From the NCBI RefSeq assembly GCF_003332885.2, contig NZ_QOWJ01000015.1, forward strand, positions 1-64,000: 64,000 bases of DNA, read 5' to 3'. Below, in pieces: positions 62,322 through 64,000 of the stretch; the stretch's first letter is position 1, and each line of letters starts with the position of its first letter. The position numbers were made by a program, and so were the translations under genes. The notes beneath the pieces were generated by a model that searched no databases, was not told the DNA's origin, and worked only from the letters and a program-made list of their open reading frames with translations. Source of the DNA: Paracnuella aquatica. GTDB lineage: Bacteria > Bacteroidota > Bacteroidia > Chitinophagales > Chitinophagaceae.

Positions 62322-62616
62322 TGCAGTAGGGTTTGCCTGGCAGTGTGTTCTTAAAAAGTTTTAGCCGGCACGGAAAAGCCGGGGTGTTTTGGTTTCTACA
62401 AGATGCTGGAGGGAGCTTGGCGCTGTGTTGCCGGCCTGTGCCGTATGAAATTTGTTTGGGGCAAAGTACAGGTGCATGGGTACCCAAATTGTTTGGGGCG
62501 GCCTGGTGGTGCTGGCCCTGGGCTTGCACTTTGCGATAGCAGCATTTTTGGAAAAGGGTTTAGGATTAATGCTAAAATACGCGCTGAAATTAGATAATAT
62601 TATGCAAACAAACCCA

Positions 62617-63735
62617 TTAAAAACCTGCGGCAGCCACACTTGAACCGGCCGTTGCGTTGCTTTCCGCTTTTTTTATCCGCAATTGGGCATGCTGGCTCAG
62701 TGCCTGCAGGCAAATGGCCGTGGTCAGTTCTTCCGACCCAAAGGTGCTGCGTTTGGCCGGGCCGCCATAATACAGGCACCAGCGCGGCCAGCACCCATTG
62801 GATTGCTGACGCAGGAGCAAGTAACTGCAAGCTGCAGCCAACTCGGCGCCGTCATATCCCCAATTAACTAGGGCGCAAACGGCCAAGGCCGTTTCCAGCG
62901 CCGAGGCGCCAAAGCTGCCATCGGGTTGGGCATGGGCAAGCACCCGGCTCATGGCTTTTTGGCGCACCAGCTCCAGGCCTTGTACACCGGCTGCGTAACT
63001 CCTTGCAAAAAAGTAGTGCACCGAAAGCGGGTTGCAGTAATATTTATCACAGCGGGCTTCTTCGCCGTTTTCTATAATAGTCTTGATCCAGGCCACAACT
63101 GGTTCTGTTTCGGGCCCTTCGCCCAAATAAGTCAGCACATTGGCATTGACCACGGCATCCACATCGTTGCGGGAGCATTCCATTTTTTTCCAGAAGATCA
63201 GCCCTTTTACCGGTGCCAGGAACTCGCGGAGCGCCAGCCGCCAGTAGGTTTTGTTGGTGTTCCAGCGCCACCGGAAAGCAAACCAGGTATAAAATAGTCC
63301 CTTGCTGTTTCTATTGCCCAGCAGCAACCGGCGCAACGACTGGTGCGGATGATCGATGCCGAGGCGCTGTAGCACGCTGCTCACACAGCTCGAATCATCC
63401 ACATCATAAGGCAGCACCTCGTGGTGGGCCGCCATCCAGGTGTAGTGGTGCCAAGTGCCGCCGGGACCCATATGTGCCCGCAAAAACCAGCCTGCCTGTT
63501 GCAGCATTTTTGCCACCTGCGGCGTTTGGGGCAGCTGCAGCAATGCATCGCAAATCAACGTAGTGGGAAACAGCATATTTACATGCAGCGTCCAACCCTG
63601 CAAGGCCTCATCGCCGCCCATATAACAAACAAATTCACCGTGTGGAAACTGGTGTTGCTCCAGGTAATCGAGGCCCCTTTGTATGGCCGTTTCAATGCGA
63701 GGAATTGCTTCGTTGGCTGGCAGGGTTGTTTTCAA
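62617..63735 (-). CDS. Terpene-cyclase/prenyltransferase-like alpha/alpha toroid protein
   Basis: A 372-residue soluble protein built of inner/outer helix pairs with repeats such as TAIQRGLDYLEQHQFPHGEFVCYMGG, VLAHAQPDGSFGASALETALAVCAL and LLLRQQSNGCWPRWCLYYG, the QW-like pattern of terpene cyclases and protein prenyltransferases. Residues 111-114 are DVDD in YDVDDSSCVSSVL, matching the DxDD acid motif of class II cyclases. It has only one toroid domain, while squalene and diterpene cyclases have two, so activity is uncertain; LanC-like or non-catalytic roles are other options. It is first in the leftward gene set behind a strong promoter. Confidence 0.7.
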   Translation of the reverse strand: MKTTLPANEAIPRIETAIQRGLDYLEQHQFPHGEFVCYMGGDEALQGWTLHVNMLFPTTLICDALLQLPQTPQVAKMLQQAGWFLRAHMGPGGTWHHYTWMAAHHEVLPYDVDDSSCVSSVLQRLGIDHPHQSLRRLLLGNRNSKGLFYTWFAFRWRWNTNKTYWRLALREFLAPVKGLIFWKKMECSRNDVDAVVNANVLTYLGEGPETEPVVAWIKTIIENGEEARCDKYYCNPLSVHYFFARSYAAGVQGLELVRQKAMSRVLAHAQPDGSFGASALETALAVCALVNWGYDGAELAAACSYLLLRQQSNGCWPRWCLYYGGPAKRSTFGSEELTTAICLQALSQHAQLRIKKAESNATAGSSVAAAGF

Positions 63736-63757
63736 CAGCAGGCTATTAGGTGCAGGG

Positions 63758-63790
63758 CAAAGCTAAACAATGCTGCAGGTTTTGGCAAAA
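63758..63790 (-). promoter_or_regulatory. Promoter of the cyclase-like gene set
   Basis: On the minus strand a -33 TTTTG (63786-63790) and a -7 TAGCTTTG (63758-63765) are 20 bp apart, a close fit to the Bacteroidetes promoter. It ends 22 bp before the ATG at 63735. Confidence 0.75.
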
Positions 63791-63878
63791 GGCCCAAAGC
63801 CAGGTTCACGGCATGTATCTGCGTGCAAAATGTTGTTCCTGATTAGCCAGCGGCCGCGCCAATCCGGCGCTTGGCGGT

Positions 63879-63886
63879 TATCTTTG
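63879..63886 (+). promoter_or_regulatory. -7 box for the DUF3109 gene
   Basis: TATCTTTG, 4 bp before the ATG at 63891, exactly matches TAnnTTTG. This closeness to the start codon is often seen in the phylum. Confidence 0.6.
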
Positions 63887-63890
63887 CAAC

Positions 63891-64000
63891 ATGATTCAAA
63901 TCGACCAGGTGCTGCTTTCCGATGAAGTGGTGGAAGCGAAATTTGTGTGCGACCTTGCCAAATGCAAGGGCGGCTGTTGCGAAGATGGCGATGCCGGCGC
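63891..64000 (+). CDS. DUF3109-family protein (5' part, cut by the window)
   Basis: The first 36 residues are visible: MIQIDQVLLSDEVVEAKF, then VCDLAKCKGGCCEDGDAGA. The Cys-rich CDLxKCKGxCCxxGDAGAP motif is the start of DUF3109, a family of about 190 residues conserved in Bacteroidetes, probably metal-binding; function unknown. Its frame is open to the window edge. Confidence 0.85.
   Translation, partial: MIQIDQVLLSDEVVEAKFVCDLAKCKGGCCEDGDAG

Overview
The window looks like chromosome of a Bacteroidota bacterium, most likely family Chitinophagaceae. The evidence is a SusC/SusD pair, an endo-glucanase resembling the GH144 family first described in Chitinophaga pinensis, DUF4834 next to rimP-nusA-infB, a Tricorn-like protease, promoters of the TAnnTTTG type, and lipoprotein signals throughout. 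Most genes are moderately GC-rich. AT-rich islands mark probable acquisitions: the left end (1-2.5 kb), the LRR gene at 13.7 kb, the NACHT gene at 36-37.8 kb and a membrane protein at 54.5 kb. No rRNA, CRISPR array or transposase was seen; one tRNA gene is present.

Layout. 0.2-2.4 kb holds the right-hand end of an integrative/conjugative-type element (DUF3945-like protein, two unknowns, excisionase-like HTH) that stops beside a tRNA(CAT) gene. 3-20.6 kb is a carbohydrate-uptake region: SusC, SusD, a LamG-type lipoprotein, then a seven-haem cytochrome lipoprotein divergent from a large FG-GAP/ASPIC lipoprotein, an LRR membrane protein, a GH144-like glucanase, a GH3 beta-glucosidase and an esterase; beta-1,2-glucan use is the best guess. 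20.7-26.7 kb has an outer-membrane protein and the core rimP-nusA-infB operon behind a clear promoter and a terminator-like leader hairpin. 26.9-34 kb has small unknowns, a Tricorn-type S41 protease and an M13 peptidase. 34-38 kb is repeat-rich, with an arginase-family enzyme and a NACHT NTPase bracketed by 44-bp direct repeats.

38-47.4 kb is a self-contained export system: HlyD-like adaptor, TolC-like channel, ABC ATPase, two MacB/FtsX-like permeases, an NtrC-type regulator and its NtrB-type kinase. A sigma-54-like promoter and a 16-bp perfect palindrome lie before the adaptor, suggesting control by the operon's own regulator. 47.4-54.4 kb carries an HTH/TPR-like protein, a KorB-type 2-oxoacid:ferredoxin oxidoreductase beta subunit without its alpha partner, a four-helix-bundle (S23-like) gene framed by inverted repeats, an AhpD-like protein, a dihaem cytochrome and gnd-zwf of the oxidative pentose phosphate pathway. 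54.5-57.2 kb has an unknown membrane protein and two ferritin-like proteins.

57.2-63.8 kb is a leftward gene set: a single-domain terpene-cyclase-like alpha/alpha toroid protein with a DVDD motif, an ABC exporter, two glycosyltransferases and a UbiA-type prenyltransferase. It reads like a pathway for making, glycosylating and exporting an isoprenoid-linked product and is one of the two best candidates for an undescribed system; the other is the repeat-bracketed NACHT module. Intergenic space is also unusually rich in two repeat classes: REP-like hairpins starting with GTCATGCCGA or GTCATTGCGAG, and word-like degenerate tandem repeats that fold back on themselves.
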